Positions 7,012-17,576 of a DNA stretch of 64,000 nucleotides are shown here, piece by piece; position 1 is the first letter of the stretch, and each line of letters begins with the position of its first letter. This DNA comes from Celeribacter ethanolicus. GTDB lineage: Bacteria > Pseudomonadota > Alphaproteobacteria > Rhodobacterales > Rhodobacteraceae. A program made the translations under genes and the position numbers. Below the pieces are notes generated by a model, which did no database searches, was not told the DNA's origin, and was given only the letters and a program-made list of their open reading frames with translations. The stretch is taken from NCBI RefSeq assembly GCF_001550095.1, contig NZ_LRUC01000008.1, positions 1 through 64,000 of the forward strand. The letters run 5' to 3'.

Positions 7012-8270
7012 TGTCCGCTAATCCCCCGATTTTTGCGACGCTCGGCTGTCGCCTCAACGCCTATGAAACCGAGGCGATGAAAGAGCTGGCCGAGGCCAAT
7101 GGCGTCGAGAACGCTGTTGTGGTCAACACCTGTGCCGTGACCGCCGAAGCGGTGCGCAAAGCCCGCCAGGAGATTCGCAAGCTGCGGCGCGAAAACCCGG
7201 AGGCGAAGATCATCGTCACCGGATGCGCGGCGCAGACGGAGCCGGAGACCTTTGCCACGATGAGCGAGGTCGATCTGGTGATCGGCAACACGGAAAAGAT
7301 GCAGCCCGAGACCTGGCAGAGCATGGGTCCGAATTTCATAGGCGACACCGAACGCGTGCAGGTCAATGACATCATGTCCGTGACGGAGACCGCCGGGCAT
7401 CTCATCGACGGTTTCGGACGGCATCGGGCCTATGTGCAGGTCCAAAATGGCTGTGATCACCGCTGTACGTTCTGCATCATTCCTTATGGCCGGGGCAATT
7501 CGCGCTCCGTGCCCGCGGGTGTTGTGGTCGATCAGATCAAGCGGCTGGTGGATAAGGGCTTCAACGAGGTGGTGCTCACCGGGGTCGATCTGACCTCTTG
7601 GGGGGCGGATTTGCCCGCGACCCCGCGTCTGGGCGATCTGGTGATGCGGATTTTGAAACTGGTGCCGGATCTGCCGCGGCTTCGGATTTCGTCGATCGAC
7701 TCGATCGAGGCCGACGAGATGCTGATGCAGGCGATCGCGACAGAGCCACGTTTGATGCCGCATTTGCACCTGTCCTTACAGCATGGCGATGATTTGATCC
7801 TCAAACGTATGGCGCGGCGGCACCTGCGCGACGACGCGATCCGGTTCTGTGAAGAGGCGCGCAAGCTGCGGCCTGAGATGACCTTTGGCGCGGACATCAT
7901 CGCGGGGTTTCCGACGGAGACCGAGGCACAGTTCGAGAATTCGATGAAGCTGGTGACGGATTGCGACCTGACTTGGCTGCATGTCTTCCCCTATTCGAAA
8001 CGCGAAGGCACGCCCGCCGCGAAAATTCCGCGTCAGGTGAATGGCAAGGTGATCCGTGACCGAGCTGCGCGGCTGCGGGCGGTGGGGGATGAACAGGTGC
8101 AAAAGCATCTTCAGGCCCAAATTGGCCGTGAGCATGTGATCCTGATGGAAAACCCGCATATGGGTCGGACGGAACAGTTCACGGAGGTGAGCTTCGAGAC
8201 AGCGCAGGATGAGGGCGCGATCCTCAAGGCGGCGATCACCGGTATCAAAGGCACGCAGCTCACCGCATGA
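7011..8270 (+). CDS. mtaB: tRNA (N6-threonylcarbamoyladenosine-37 C2) methylthiotransferase MtaB
   Basis: 419 residues. A radical-SAM enzyme that adds a methylthio group to t6A37 of ANN-decoding tRNAs. C13, C41 and C72 are the expected ligands of the auxiliary 4Fe-4S cluster. C148, C152 and C155 (CDHRCTFC) bind the SAM cluster. A TRAM-like region covers the last ~60 residues. The N-terminus FATLGCRLNAYETE matches the MtaB/MiaB group, and the overall pattern favours MtaB over MiaB or RimO. It overlaps dapF upstream and the GST gene downstream (ATGA). Confidence 0.88.
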   Translation: MSANPPIFATLGCRLNAYETEAMKELAEANGVENAVVVNTCAVTAEAVRKARQEIRKLRRENPEAKIIVTGCAAQTEPETFATMSEVDLVIGNTEKMQPETWQSMGPNFIGDTERVQVNDIMSVTETAGHLIDGFGRHRAYVQVQNGCDHRCTFCIIPYGRGNSRSVPAGVVVDQIKRLVDKGFNEVVLTGVDLTSWGADLPATPRLGDLVMRILKLVPDLPRLRISSIDSIEADEMLMQAIATEPRLMPHLHLSLQHGDDLILKRMARRHLRDDAIRFCEEARKLRPEMTFGADIIAGFPTETEAQFENSMKLVTDCDLTWLHVFPYSKREGTPAAKIPRQVNGKVIRDRAARLRAVGDEQVQKHLQAQIGREHVILMENPHMGRTEQFTEVSFETAQDEGAILKAAITGIKGTQLTA

Positions 8271-8971
8271 GACCTATTCTCTATTCCTGCCGCCGTTGTC
8301 CCTATGCGATGCGGGCGCGGCTTGCGATTGCCTCGGCAGGCGTCGAGGTGGAACTGCGCGAAGTGGTGCTTCGCGACAAGCCGCAAGAGATGCTTGCGGC
8401 CTCGCCGAAAGGCACCGTGCCGGTGCTGATCACTGGGACGGGCGTGATTGAGGAAAGCCGCGACATCATGGATTGGGCGCTGACGCAGAACGACCCGGAG
8501 GGGTTGCGCGACATGCCCACCGAAGGGGCGGGCTGGATTGCCCGGATCGAAGGTCCGTTCAAGACCGCGCTGGACCGCTACAAATACGACACACGCTATC
8601 GCGACGCCGATCCCGCTGCAGAACGCACGAAAGCCGCCGCGATCCTCTGGCAAGTTGATGCGGCCTTGCGTCGCAGCCTCTGGCTGCACGGCGACCGCCC
8701 GACATTGGCCGACCTCGCCACGATCACCTTCGTGCGGCAGTTCGCCATGGTGGATAAGGCGTGGTTCGACACTCAGGACTGGTCCGGTGTTCGGGGCTGG
8801 CTTTACCGCTTTCTGGCCTCGGAACGCTTTGCAGCGATCATGCAAAAGCACGCGAAATGGCACATTGCAGATGCGCCGGTGCTTTTCCCATTGCCGGAAC
8901 TTGCCGAACTGACAAAATGCCAAGGCATCCTGCAAACGGGTTTCGAGAAGCCCTCTGACGGATATAGATAA
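8267..8971 (+). CDS. Glutathione S-transferase family protein
   Basis: 234 residues. The N-terminal thioredoxin-like domain (1-75) has CRRCPYAMRARLAI, with a CxxC-PYA active-site pattern like omega-class or glutaredoxin-type GSTs. The cis-Pro region is TVPVL, and the glutathione-binding ES pair follows in VIEESRDI. The helical C-terminal domain spans about 90-215. It overlaps mtaB by 4 nt, completing a dapF-mtaB-gst unit. The substrate is unknown; thiol-disulfide or glutathionyl-reductase activity is more likely than classical conjugation. Confidence 0.85.
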   Translation: MRPILYSCRRCPYAMRARLAIASAGVEVELREVVLRDKPQEMLAASPKGTVPVLITGTGVIEESRDIMDWALTQNDPEGLRDMPTEGAGWIARIEGPFKTALDRYKYDTRYRDADPAAERTKAAAILWQVDAALRRSLWLHGDRPTLADLATITFVRQFAMVDKAWFDTQDWSGVRGWLYRFLASERFAAIMQKHAKWHIADAPVLFPLPELAELTKCQGILQTGFEKPSDGYR

Positions 8972-9159
8972 ATCCCTGATATATCTTATATAGGACACAG
9001 TTTCCAGTCCCGACAACACATCACGCTGTTCACAATTCATTGAATGCTAGACTGAGCGGCCTCCTGCCGCTACAAGCGGCGGCGAAGGGCCAGGGTAAAA
9101 CCATGGCCTCTCATCGTATGGGCCGGGGAGGACCGGCTGGAGAAAATGGAGATTTGCTC

Positions 9160-9723
9160 GTGTCCCACGTAGAAGAACACGAAGGCACCCGCCGCGATTT
9201 CCTGTACTACGCCACAGGTGGCGCAGGTGCAGTGGCCGCCGGTGCTGCCGTCTGGCCCCTGGTCAACCAGATGAACCCGTCCGCAGACGTTCAGGCGCTC
9301 TCCTCGATCCGCGTGGACATCAGCGGCGTCGAGGTCGGCACCCAGCTCACCGTCAAATGGCGCGGTAAACCGGTGTTCATCCGTCGCCGGACCCAGGACG
9401 AAATCGACGCGGGCCGTGCCGTGACCATGGACGAACTCGTGGACCCGATCGCGCGCAACAACAACATCGACTCAGGTGCCGATGCCGAAGACAAGAACCG
9501 CACGCTGGACGAAGCGGGCGAATGGCTTGTCATGATGGGGGTTTGCACCCACCTCGGCTGTGTGCCGCTGGGCGATGGCGCCGGTGACTTCGGCGGCTGG
9601 TTCTGCCCTTGCCACGGCTCGCATTACGACACCGCCGGTCGCATTCGCAAAGGCCCGGCTCCCGAAAACCTTCCGGTTCCGATCGCCGCCTTCGAGGGCG
9701 AAACCGAGATCATTCTGGGCTAA
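9160..9723 (+). CDS. petA: Ubiquinol-cytochrome c reductase Rieske iron-sulfur subunit
   Basis: 187 residues. It carries electrons from ubiquinol to cytochrome c1 in the cytoplasmic-membrane bc1 complex. A twin-arginine motif (TRRDFL, residues 10-15) and one hydrophobic anchor (about 18-37) deliver the folded cluster domain to the periplasm. C129 and H131 (CTHLGC) with C149 and H152 (CPCHGSH) bind the 2Fe-2S cluster; C134 and C151 form the disulfide. The start is GTG at 9160, preceded by GGAG 8 nt away; the frame is open further upstream, but this N-terminus matches Rhodobacter FbcF. First gene of petABC. Confidence 0.95.
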   Translation: MSHVEEHEGTRRDFLYYATGGAGAVAAGAAVWPLVNQMNPSADVQALSSIRVDISGVEVGTQLTVKWRGKPVFIRRRTQDEIDAGRAVTMDELVDPIARNNNIDSGADAEDKNRTLDEAGEWLVMMGVCTHLGCVPLGDGAGDFGGWFCPCHGSHYDTAGRIRKGPAPENLPVPIAAFEGETEIILG

Positions 9724-9734
9724 GGGAGAAATTC

Positions 9735-11141
9735 ATGTCTGGTATTCCGCACGACCACTATGAACCGAAGACCGGCTTCACCAAAGCGGTGAACTCCCGT
9801 CTTCCGATCATCGGCCTGATCTACGACACGCTGATGATCCCGACCCCCAAAAACCTGAACTGGATGTGGATCTGGGGCATCGTCCTCGCGTTCTGCCTCG
9901 CACTTCAGATCGTCACCGGTATTGTTCTGGTGATGCACTATACGCCGCATGTCGATCTGGCCTTCCGCTCCGTCGAGCACATCATGCGTGACGTGAACGG
10001 CGGCCATATGCTGCGCTACCTGCACGCCAACGGCGCGTCGCTGTTCTTCTTCGCCGTGTATCTGCACATTTTCCGCGGTCTCTACTACGGCTCCTACAAG
10101 GCGCCGCGCGAGATCACCTGGATCATCGGCATGATCATCTACCTCCTGATGATGGCAACCGGCTTCATGGGCTATGTTCTGCCCTGGGGTCAGATGTCCT
10201 TCTGGGGCGCGACCGTGATCACCGGCCTGTTCGGCGCGATCCCGTTCATCGGCGAGCCGATCCAGACCTGGCTTCTGGGCGGACCGGCCGTGGACAATGC
10301 CACGCTGAACCGCTTCTTCTCGCTGCACTACCTCTTGCCTTTCGTGATCGCAGGTCTGGTGATCGTGCACATCTGGGCCTTCCACAACACCGGCAACAAC
10401 AACCCCACCGGTGTTGAAGTGCGCCGCACCTCGAAAGCCGAAGCCGAGAAAGACACGCTGCCGTTCTGGCCGTATTTCGTGATCAAAGACCTCTTCGCTC
10501 TCGGCGTGGTCCTGATCGCCTTCTTCGCGGTTGTCGGTTTCATGCCGAACTACCTCGGCCACCCGGACAACTACATCGAAGCCAACCCGCTTTCGACGCC
10601 GGCTCACATCGTTCCTGAATGGTACTTCCTGCCGTTCTACGCGATCCTACGCGCTTTCACCGCCGATGTCTGGCTCGTCCAGATCATCAGCTTCCTGACG
10701 GGCGGCATCGTCGATGCGAAATTCTTCGGCGTGCTCGCCATGTTCGGCGCGATCATCGCCATGGCTCTGGTGCCCTGGACCGACACCTCGTCTGTGCGTT
10801 CCGGCAAATACCGCCCGATGTTCAAGGTCGCCTACTGGCTGCTCGTGTTCTTCTTCCTCGGCCTGACCTGGGCCGGTGCACAGGGCACAGACCTGATCAT
10901 GGTCGGCATCCTCGACGGTCATCCGGTGTTCATGCAGGCCCTCTCCGGCGCCGATTTCGACAACACCATCGGCATGTCCGCCCCGGGCTTCGCCCTGATC
11001 GGCTCCGCCTACTGGTTCGGCTATTTCTTCGTGATCCTCCCGCTTCTGGGCATCATCGAGAAACCCCTGCCGATGCCGGCGACGATCGAAGAAGACTTCA
11101 TCGCTCACTACCCGTCCGCCGCCAAAGAGCCGGCCGAGTGA
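9735..11141 (+). CDS. petB: Cytochrome b of the bc1 complex
   Basis: 468 residues. It binds the two b hemes and forms the Qo and Qi sites. Eight transmembrane helices are visible, with PEWYF of the Qo site ([15 protein letters not shown]). The gene starts 11 nt after petA at an ATG with GGGAGAA upstream. Rhodobacter cytochrome b proteins are about 437-445 residues. The excess is a loop of roughly 27 extra residues between the last two helices (after GAQGTD, before [11 protein letters not shown]). The C-terminal IEEDFIAHY tail is the usual one. Confidence 0.95.
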   Translation: MSGIPHDHYEPKTGFTKAVNSRLPIIGLIYDTLMIPTPKNLNWMWIWGIVLAFCLALQIVTGIVLVMHYTPHVDLAFRSVEHIMRDVNGGHMLRYLHANGASLFFFAVYLHIFRGLYYGSYKAPREITWIIGMIIYLLMMATGFMGYVLPWGQMSFWGATVITGLFGAIPFIGEPIQTWLLGGPAVDNATLNRFFSLHYLLPFVIAGLVIVHIWAFHNTGNNNPTGVEVRRTSKAEAEKDTLPFWPYFVIKDLFALGVVLIAFFAVVGFMPNYLGHPDNYIEANPLSTPAHIVPEWYFLPFYAILRAFTADVWLVQIISFLTGGIVDAKFFGVLAMFGAIIAMALVPWTDTSSVRSGKYRPMFKVAYWLLVFFFLGLTWAGAQGTDLIMVGILDGHPVFMQALSGADFDNTIGMSAPGFALIGSAYWFGYFFVILPLLGIIEKPLPMPATIEEDFIAHYPSAAKEPAE

Positions 11142-11158
11142 GAAAGGACTTGAGGAAC

Positions 11159-11977
11159 ATGATCAAGAAACTCACCCTCTCCGCCCTCACCGCTCTGGGT
11201 CTCTCCGCCTCGGCCGCCATGGCCGCAGGCAGCGGTGGGCATATCCACGATGTGGACTTCTCCTTCGAGGGTCCCTTCGGCAAATACGACCAGATGCAGC
11301 TTCAGCGCGGTCTGCAGATCTTCACCGAAGTCTGCACCGCCTGCCACGGCATGAAATTCGTGCCGATCCGCACCCTTGCGGATGAAGGCGGCCCGGAGCT
11401 TCCCGAGGATCAGGTCCGCGCCTATGCGGCCCAGTATCCGGTGAACGACGAAGCCGCGAACATGCATCTCTTCGACTACGAAGAAGGCGCGGCGCGTCCG
11501 CTGACCGAGAACGACCACTTCCCGGCCAACGCCTCGCAGAACGCACCTGACCTGTCACTGATGGCGAAGGCCCGGGCTGGCTTCCACGGTCCGGCGGGCA
11601 CCGGTATCAACCAGTTCCTGAAAGGGATCGGCGGGCCGGAATACATCGTCGCCATTCTCACCGGCTACACCGGCGAGGAGAAAGTCGAAGCTGGCACCAC
11701 CTATTACGAGAACACCGCCTTCTCGACCGGTTGGATCGCCATGGCCCCGCCGCTCTATGGGGAAGACGTCGAATTTGCCGACGGTCACTCCAACGAGCTG
11801 CACCATGAGGCCGAAGACGTCGCAGCCTTCCTGATGTGGGCCGCCGAGCCCAAGATGATGGCGCGCAAGAAAGCCGGTTTTGTCGCCGTGACCTTCCTTG
11901 TGATCCTGACCTCGCTTCTGTTCCTGACGAACAAGAAGCTCTGGGCACCGCATAAGGGCAAAAAGACCACGCTCTGA
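11159..11977 (+). CDS. petC: Cytochrome c1
   Basis: 272 residues. A cleavable signal peptide (residues 1-22, ending SAAMA) exports the heme domain. C59, C62 and H63 (CTACH) attach heme c, and a Met in [11 protein letters not shown] is the likely sixth ligand. A C-terminal membrane anchor ([17 protein letters not shown]) and a basic tail tether it. It passes electrons from the Rieske protein to soluble or membrane-bound cytochrome c. It starts 17 nt after petB with GAGGAA upstream and ends the operon before a strong terminator. Length and order match Rhodobacter fbcC. Confidence 0.95.
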   Translation: MIKKLTLSALTALGLSASAAMAAGSGGHIHDVDFSFEGPFGKYDQMQLQRGLQIFTEVCTACHGMKFVPIRTLADEGGPELPEDQVRAYAAQYPVNDEAANMHLFDYEEGAARPLTENDHFPANASQNAPDLSLMAKARAGFHGPAGTGINQFLKGIGGPEYIVAILTGYTGEEKVEAGTTYYENTAFSTGWIAMAPPLYGEDVEFADGHSNELHHEAEDVAAFLMWAAEPKMMARKKAGFVAVTFLVILTSLLFLTNKKLWAPHKGKKTTL

Positions 11978-11997
11978 TCAGAGTTGGCTCGAAACAG

Positions 11998-12026
11998 AAA
12001 GCGCCCCGATTTGGGGCGCTTTTTTC
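11998..12026 (+). terminator. Rho-independent terminator of petABC
   Basis: Perfect 8-bp stem AGCGCCCC / GGGGCGCT (12000-12007 and 12013-12020) with a 5-nt loop, followed directly by six T. It also reaches the stop codon of the converging thiQ gene. Confidence 0.92.
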
Positions 12027-12720
12027 ATGTTCCGATGTAGGCTTTGAGTCCTTCTGGCGGATCGGCTTTCATCTCCGCCCAGTCTCTGGGCGGCAGGCAA
12101 CGCCCGTCTTCGATCCAGATCACCAGATCGGCAAACCGGTCCACATCGGCAATGTCATGAGTGACCATCAACATGGTGGCTCCGAGTTTCGCACTGACCT
12201 CTTTCGCCAGCCCGATCATCTCACCCCGCATCGCCGGGCCCAGCGCCGAAAACGGCTCATCCAGCAGGATCAGCGGCTTTTCCTGCACCAGCACCCGCGC
12301 CAGCGCCACCCGGCTCTGCTGCCCGCCTGACAGTTCCGCAGGGCGCCGCGCCTCCATGCCCGCAAGGCCCACCGCGCTCAGGGCCTCCGACACACGAGTC
12401 TGCTCCGCTTTCGAGAGGCGCAAGTTGGGCCGAATGCCAAGTCCGACATTCTGTGCGGCAGTCATATGGGCAAAAAGATTGTTGTCCTGAAACAGGTGCG
12501 AGATCGGACGCTCATGCGGCAAAGTCTCGGTCAAATCCTGCTCATTCCACAGAAGTCGCCCCGTGTCCGGCTCCTCGAACCCACCGATCAGTGAAAGGAG
12601 CGTGGACTTTCCGGCCCCCGAGGGCCCTATGACAGCAACACGAGACCCGAGCGGGATCACGCAATCGGCGGACAGGGTGAACTCCCCTTGAGTGAGACGG
12701 ATGGATTGAAGCTCAAGCAC
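12025..12720 (-). CDS. thiQ: Thiamine ABC transporter ATP-binding protein
   Basis: 231 residues. Walker A GPSGAGKST (32-40), signature LSGGQQSRVALAR, Walker B LILLDEPF and the H-loop (VTHD) are all present. It powers import of thiamine or thiamine phosphates through ThiP, fed by ThiB. Its start overlaps the end of thiP by 8 nt. As the third gene of thiBPQ it falls under the TPP riboswitch upstream. The name rests on the operon context; the ATPase alone could not be distinguished from related ABC ATPases. Confidence 0.9.
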   Translation of the reverse strand: MLELQSIRLTQGEFTLSADCVIPLGSRVAVIGPSGAGKSTLLSLIGGFEEPDTGRLLWNEQDLTETLPHERPISHLFQDNNLFAHMTAAQNVGLGIRPNLRLSKAEQTRVSEALSAVGLAGMEARRPAELSGGQQSRVALARVLVQEKPLILLDEPFSALGPAMRGEMIGLAKEVSAKLGATMLMVTHDIADVDRFADLVIWIEDGRCLPPRDWAEMKADPPEGLKAYIGT

Positions 12721-14257
12721 TGCGCTTCCCCCAGAGATCGAAGATGTAAAACAGGGTCAAACTCAGCCCAAGAAGCAGTAAAGCCGCCCCCATGGCCTGA
12801 TCCATACGGTAAGACCCCATGAGGCGGTAAATCTGCAAGGGAAGCGTGGCCGCCTCAGGACGGGCAAAGAGTGTGATCACCCCCAGATCGCCCATCGACA
12901 AAGCCGCAGCGAGACCGGCGGAAAATCCCATAGGAACGCGCAGACGTGGCAGAAACACGAGCCGAACCCGGCTCAAACCGGTCAGTCCGAGACTGTCAGA
13001 GAGACGCCCGTAATCGCGTTCTGCCCCCGTCAAAGCCGGGCCAAGCGCACGCAAGATGAACGGCATCGACATCACCGCATTGACCAAGGCCGTGATGGGC
13101 AAGGCCCAATCGGCAGGGTCGGTAATGGCGAAAAGCACGATATAAAGCCCTGTCCCCATCACCAGAGGCGAAGCCGCGATGGAGGACATGCCGATGACCT
13201 CCAGCCCCCGCCAGCGCAGCGCGGAGAGCGCCAGTGCGAGAGACATGAGGATCGCAAAAAATGCGGAGCCAAGCGCCGTGATGAGGGAGCGCAAAGCGGC
13301 CTGCCAGACCGAAGCGGGCAGATCGGTGATCCCCGCAGCCCCGCGCAGGGCGATGGCCAGAAGCGGGGCTAGGAGAAACAAGCTCACGACAACGATCCAA
13401 AAGAGATCAAGGATGCGGGTTGGAACTGTCCGCGCGTCAAAACGCTGAACGACACGATTGAGGCCTCCCCAGCCCATTTGCGGCACGCGGAATTTGAGCG
13501 ACAGGACAACGGCCAAGGCACAGATCAGCACCTGAATCAGCGCGAGCAGCGAGGCTTTGCCCAAATTAAAATCGTACCGAAAGGCCTCATAAATCGCGAG
13601 TTCGACCGTGGTGGCCTTCGGTCCGCCGCCAAAGGTCAAAGCCACCGCAAAAGAGGTGGTGCAAATCAGGAGGATCACGGTAAAGGCGCCGGGGACAATG
13701 TCGCGCAACATCGGCAGTTCAATGTGGCGAAACACGTCCTTTGGCCCGAAATGCAGAGAGGATGCCAAGCGGAATCGCTCCGCCGGGATCGCGCCCCAGC
13801 CCTGCAACAAAAGCCGCGTCGCCAGAGGCAAATTGAAAAACACATGCGCCAGCACGACGCCATGGAAACCGTAGATCGAAATCGGCTCTAATCCGGCCCA
13901 ACTCAGCACAACAGATACGAATCCCGACTTGCCGAACACGGCGGTCAGACCGAGGATCGCCACAATCGTCGGCAGGATGAACGGCGCGCCCAGAAGCGTG
14001 ATCAGAAGCCCGCGTCCGGGAAAGCTTCGGCGTGCCAAGGCCCGGGCAGCAGGAATGGCAAAGAGGACGGAGAGAAGTGCCGACAAAAACGCCTGCACCA
14101 CGGTGAACCGCACCGCGAGCCAGTCGAAATGGGAGAGGGCGGAGAAGGTCTCCGCCCGAAGCGCCACGGCACCCAGAGTGCCCAGGGTCAAAGCGACGAC
14201 CAGAGCCGCCGCGATGAGTCCGGGCCAGAGCGTTATTGCGAAAACGCGGCGCGCCAT
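12713..14257 (-). CDS. thiP: Thiamine ABC transporter permease
   Basis: 514 residues with about 12 hydrophobic segments in two homologous halves, typical of fused FbpB/ThiP-type permeases. Each half has an EAA-type loop (FRHIELPMLRDIVPGAF in the first, RLVFLPRLRVPMGFSAG in the second). It forms the membrane channel of the thiamine importer. It overlaps thiB upstream by 25 nt and thiQ downstream by 8 nt, so the three proteins are made together. Riboswitch control of the operon supports thiamine rather than iron or putrescine as substrate. Confidence 0.9.
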   Translation of the reverse strand: MARRVFAITLWPGLIAAALVVALTLGTLGAVALRAETFSALSHFDWLAVRFTVVQAFLSALLSVLFAIPAARALARRSFPGRGLLITLLGAPFILPTIVAILGLTAVFGKSGFVSVVLSWAGLEPISIYGFHGVVLAHVFFNLPLATRLLLQGWGAIPAERFRLASSLHFGPKDVFRHIELPMLRDIVPGAFTVILLICTTSFAVALTFGGGPKATTVELAIYEAFRYDFNLGKASLLALIQVLICALAVVLSLKFRVPQMGWGGLNRVVQRFDARTVPTRILDLFWIVVVSLFLLAPLLAIALRGAAGITDLPASVWQAALRSLITALGSAFFAILMSLALALSALRWRGLEVIGMSSIAASPLVMGTGLYIVLFAITDPADWALPITALVNAVMSMPFILRALGPALTGAERDYGRLSDSLGLTGLSRVRLVFLPRLRVPMGFSAGLAAALSMGDLGVITLFARPEAATLPLQIYRLMGSYRMDQAMGAALLLLGLSLTLFYIFDLWGKRSA

Positions 14258-15207
14258 TCGGCGATGGCCTCATTCCGAAGCGCGTCTGCCTCGTCTTCGC
14301 TCAGAAAAATCGCCTTTTCCGGGTAATTGAGTTGCGAGAATTCTTCCGGCCATTGATCCTTGGGCAAAGCCGCCGGGTAGGACCAGTTGGCCGTGGGAAT
14401 GATGTTCTGGAAGGTCGGCGACAGGATGAAAGCCATGAATTCATCCGCCAGCTCCGGCTGATCTGTTCCGGCCAGCTTAGCGGCTGTTTCGACGATGAAA
14501 TAGTGGCCCTCATCGAACAAAGCCGCCGATTTCGTCTCATCCTCTTCCGCCATGATGTGATAGGCGGGGGAAGTCGTGTAGGACAGAACCATGTCCACCT
14601 CACCATCGGTAAAGAGGCCATAAGCCTCCGACCAGCCCTTGGTCACAGTGGTCACTTTCGGCGCGAGTTTGGCCCAGGCTTCCGGCGCGTCATCGCCGAA
14701 AACCTCCTTACCCCAGAGCACCAGAGCGAGACCCGAGATCGAGGTCCGCGGATCCTGAATTGCGATGCTCCAGTCCTCATCCGAATTCACCAGTTCGTAG
14801 AACGACGTCGGCGGATTGGTGATTTTGGTGTTGTCGTAAATGAAAGCCGTGTAGGACCAGTTGAACGGCAGGAAGATGTCATCTTGCCAGTCGATCGGCA
14901 GGGTCAGAGGAGACAGGTCCAGCCCATGCGGCGCAAACAGCCCGGTCTCGCGCGCTTTCTTGGTCACGTCGGAATTGAACCCGATGGCGACATCCGCCTT
15001 GGTGCGCTCGCCCTCAAGCATCAGACGGGGCAAGACATCCCCTGTGACATACTCGATCTCGCACGCGCACTGCGCCTCGAAGGCCTCCCTGATCGCCGGA
15101 CCCGGCCCCCATTCGGAGGCGAAATAATCGGGCGCATAGATGGTGAGAGGCTCTGCCGAGGCAGCGGACGCGGCCATCACGGCCGCAAGGGTAAGACCAT
15201 ATTTCAT
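14233..15207 (-). CDS. thiB: Periplasmic thiamine-binding protein
   Basis: 324 residues with a signal peptide ([17 protein letters not shown], cleavage near residue 18). The mature protein begins [19 protein letters not shown], as in ThiB/TbpA family binding proteins. It captures thiamine in the periplasm and hands it to ThiP. ATG 15207 is chosen because GGAG lies 6 nt upstream; another ATG four codons earlier lacks this. First gene of the operon, about 60 nt downstream of the TPP riboswitch. Confidence 0.92.
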   Translation of the reverse strand: MKYGLTLAAVMAASAASAEPLTIYAPDYFASEWGPGPAIREAFEAQCACEIEYVTGDVLPRLMLEGERTKADVAIGFNSDVTKKARETGLFAPHGLDLSPLTLPIDWQDDIFLPFNWSYTAFIYDNTKITNPPTSFYELVNSDEDWSIAIQDPRTSISGLALVLWGKEVFGDDAPEAWAKLAPKVTTVTKGWSEAYGLFTDGEVDMVLSYTTSPAYHIMAEEDETKSAALFDEGHYFIVETAAKLAGTDQPELADEFMAFILSPTFQNIIPTANWSYPAALPKDQWPEEFSQLNYPEKAIFLSEDEADALRNEAIAEWRAAFSQ

Positions 15208-15269
15208 GGCTCGCTCCATAGAATATGGGCGAAGAAAAAGGGCAGCTTGTCCGGGTAGATCAGCCGAAA

Positions 15270-15356
15270 CCTTCCCTCCGCCGGTGTTAGCCGGTTCAGG
15301 TTCAACGGGTTCGCATTCGCATCTCAGCCGTGATCTCTCACGGGCACCCCGAGGTG
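15270..15356 (-). ncRNA. TPP riboswitch (THI element) upstream of thiBPQ
   Basis: Read on the minus strand, the conserved parts appear in order: CGGGGTGCCC, GGCTGAGATG, ACCCGTTGAACCTGA, then CCGG-TAACACCGGCGGAGGGA. These match the pyrimidine- and pyrophosphate-sensing arms of the TPP aptamer. TPP binding should lower thiBPQ expression. No clear terminator hairpin with a T-run lies between the aptamer and thiB, so control may act on translation initiation. Confidence 0.95.
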
Positions 15357-15451
15357 GGGATCAACTTAGCGCGAAATCCACCGGACACAAGACCCGCTCT
15401 TTTCGAACCGCGTCGAAGCGGTTAAACGTCAATGCGACCAAGGAGCCGCCC

Positions 15452-16552
15452 ATGAGCATGAATACATTCGGACATCTTTTCCGCTTCACCACCTGGGGTG
15501 AAAGCCATGGCCCCGCCTTGGGCGCTACCGTTGATGGCTGTCCTCCGGGGATCCAGATCAATGAAGAGATGCTTCAGGTCTGGCTCGACAAACGCAAACC
15601 CGGCACGTCGAAATTTACCACCCAACGGCGCGAACCGGATCAGGTGGAAATCCTCTCGGGCGTATTCGAAGGCAAGACCACCGGCACGCCGATTCAGTTG
15701 ATGATCCGCAACACGGATCAACGTTCGAAAGACTACGGCGGAATCGCGCAGGCGTTCCGCCCCGGTCACGCCGACATCACCTATTACCAGAAATACGGCA
15801 TCCGTGATTATCGTGGCGGCGGGCGTTCCTCCGCGCGGGAAACCGCCGCGCGCGTGGCCGCCGGTGGCGTGGCGCGGGCGGTTTTGGCTGAATTGGTGCC
15901 TGATTTGCAGATCACCGGCTACATGACCCAGATCGGTCCGCATGGCATCGAAGGTCCACGCGATATGGCGGAGATCGAAAATAACCCGTTCTGGGTGCCC
16001 TCTGCGCAAACCGCCGACAAATGGGCCGATTATCTGGGCGAGATTCGCAAAAACGGCTCGTCCGTTGGCGCCATCGTCGAGGTCGTCGCGAAGGGCGTCC
16101 CTGCGGGCCTCGGCGCGCCGATTTACGCCAAGCTGGATACCGATCTCGCCGCCGCGATGATGTCGATCAACGCCGTCAAAGGGGTCGAGATCGGCGAAGG
16201 CATGAATGCCGCCTGTCTGACCGGAGAAGAAAACGCCGACGAGATGCGGATGGGGCCGAATGGGCCTCAATTCGGGTCTAATCATGCGGGCGGCATCCTT
16301 GGCGGGATTGCCACCGGGCAGGATGTCGTCGTGCGCTTTGCGGTGAAACCGACCTCCTCGATCCTCACCCCGCGCAAGACGGTGACGAAATCCGGCGAAG
16401 ACACAGATTTGATCACCAAGGGCCGCCACGACCCCTGTGTCGGCATTCGCGCCGTGCCGGTGGGCGAGGCGATGATGGCCTGTGTGATCCTCGATCACTT
16501 GCTCTTACATCGCGGCCAGATCGGCGAGGGGCTTCGCGGCAAAATTGGCTGA
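15452..16552 (+). CDS. aroC: Chorismate synthase
   Basis: 366 residues. It converts EPSP to chorismate, the branch point for aromatic amino acids, folate and quinones; it needs reduced FMN. Signature regions are visible: [18 protein letters not shown] (about 13-30), RPGHAD with the [11 protein letters not shown] segment (about 105-130), and the C-terminal [16 protein letters not shown] 15452 with AGGAG 7 nt upstream is chosen although the frame is open further upstream. The next gene overlaps its end by 8 nt. Confidence 0.96.
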   Translation: MSMNTFGHLFRFTTWGESHGPALGATVDGCPPGIQINEEMLQVWLDKRKPGTSKFTTQRREPDQVEILSGVFEGKTTGTPIQLMIRNTDQRSKDYGGIAQAFRPGHADITYYQKYGIRDYRGGGRSSARETAARVAAGGVARAVLAELVPDLQITGYMTQIGPHGIEGPRDMAEIENNPFWVPSAQTADKWADYLGEIRKNGSSVGAIVEVVAKGVPAGLGAPIYAKLDTDLAAAMMSINAVKGVEIGEGMNAACLTGEENADEMRMGPNGPQFGSNHAGGILGGIATGQDVVVRFAVKPTSSILTPRKTVTKSGEDTDLITKGRHDPCVGIRAVPVGEAMMACVILDHLLLHRGQIGEGLRGKIG

Positions 16553-17498
16553 GATTCTCACCATTTTCGGGATCACATTCCCGATCTTCGCCATGGTCGC
16601 CATCGGGTATGCGACGGTCACAAAGGGCGTGTTTCGCCCACAGGACATGAGCATCCTCGGCGGTTGGGTGATGAATTTCGCCCTGCCCGCCTTGGTTTTC
16701 GGCGCGATTTCCTCCCGTCCGATTTCCGAGGTGATCCACCCGGATTACATCGTGGTCTACGCACTCTCCGGCCTCCTGACGGCTGGGCTCACCTTTCTCT
16801 GGTTCTCCATCGTCGCCGACCCAGGTCGTCGCGGCGTGGTGACGATGATTTCTTATTGCCCGAACTCGGGTTTCATCGGCTACCCGATGTTCCTCATCCT
16901 CGTCCCCGATCACGCCGGAATCATCCTTGCAATGAATTTTCTCGTGGAGAACATCGTCTTCATCCCCCTCGCGCTCATGGCCATCGAGGCGGGAAAACCG
17001 CGTGAAGACCGCCGGGGGAATGCACTTCAACAATTCGGCCAAGTCCTCAAAAGCCTGCTCAAGCGACCTCTGATCATCGCCATCATCCTTGGCTTTCTCA
17101 TTTCCGCCTCGGGTCTGTCCCTGCCCGGCCCGGTTCACAAACTGATTGATCTGGTCGCAGCCTCCGCCTCTGCCGTCGCGCTTTTCGTCATTGGCGGCTC
17201 GCTTGTAGGACTGTCCTTTGAGGGTAATCTACGCTTGGCAGGCCAGGCCGCGGTGGGCAAACTGATCGTCATGCCCGTTTGTACAGCGCTTGTGATCTTC
17301 TTCATCGGCCACTTTGGTGTCACCATGGATTCGAACCTGCGCACCGCTGCACTTATTTCCGCAGCCCTTCCGACCATGGCGATTGCGGCGCTCTTTGCCC
17401 AGGAAGTCGGACGCGGTGCGCTGGCCTCCCTCTCCATCCTAGTCAACACACTGGGGGCCTTCGTCACCCTCAACATCGTGCTATTTCTGGTGGTTTAG
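16545..17498 (+). CDS. AEC-family transporter (auxin efflux carrier type)
   Basis: 317 residues with about 10 hydrophobic segments in two five-helix halves, the fold of the AEC/bile-acid-arsenite-riboflavin superfamily. [13 protein letters not shown] near residue 45 is a typical AEC motif. A hydrophilic loop ([12 protein letters not shown]) divides the halves near residue 150. The start is TTG inside the end of aroC (8-nt overlap), without a strong ribosome-binding site, so translation probably depends on aroC. The substrate is unknown; related carriers move carboxylates such as malate or malonate. Confidence 0.82.
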   Translation: MAEILTIFGITFPIFAMVAIGYATVTKGVFRPQDMSILGGWVMNFALPALVFGAISSRPISEVIHPDYIVVYALSGLLTAGLTFLWFSIVADPGRRGVVTMISYCPNSGFIGYPMFLILVPDHAGIILAMNFLVENIVFIPLALMAIEAGKPREDRRGNALQQFGQVLKSLLKRPLIIAIILGFLISASGLSLPGPVHKLIDLVAASASAVALFVIGGSLVGLSFEGNLRLAGQAAVGKLIVMPVCTALVIFFIGHFGVTMDSNLRTAALISAALPTMAIAALFAQEVGRGALASLSILVNTLGAFVTLNIVLFLVV

Positions 17499-17530
17499 AG
17501 ACTGTTTTCACCGAACACACCGCCAAAGAA

Positions 17531-17558
17531 AAAGGGCCGCGAACCGCGACCCTTTCCC
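17531..17558. terminator. Bidirectional terminator between AEC gene and HU gene
   Basis: Stem AAAGGGCCGCG / CGCGACCCTTT (17531-17541 and 17545-17555, one mismatch) with a 3-nt loop. A-rich on the left and T-containing on the right, it can stop transcription from both converging genes. Confidence 0.7.
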
Positions 17559-17576
17559 TTAAACCTGAAAACCGGT

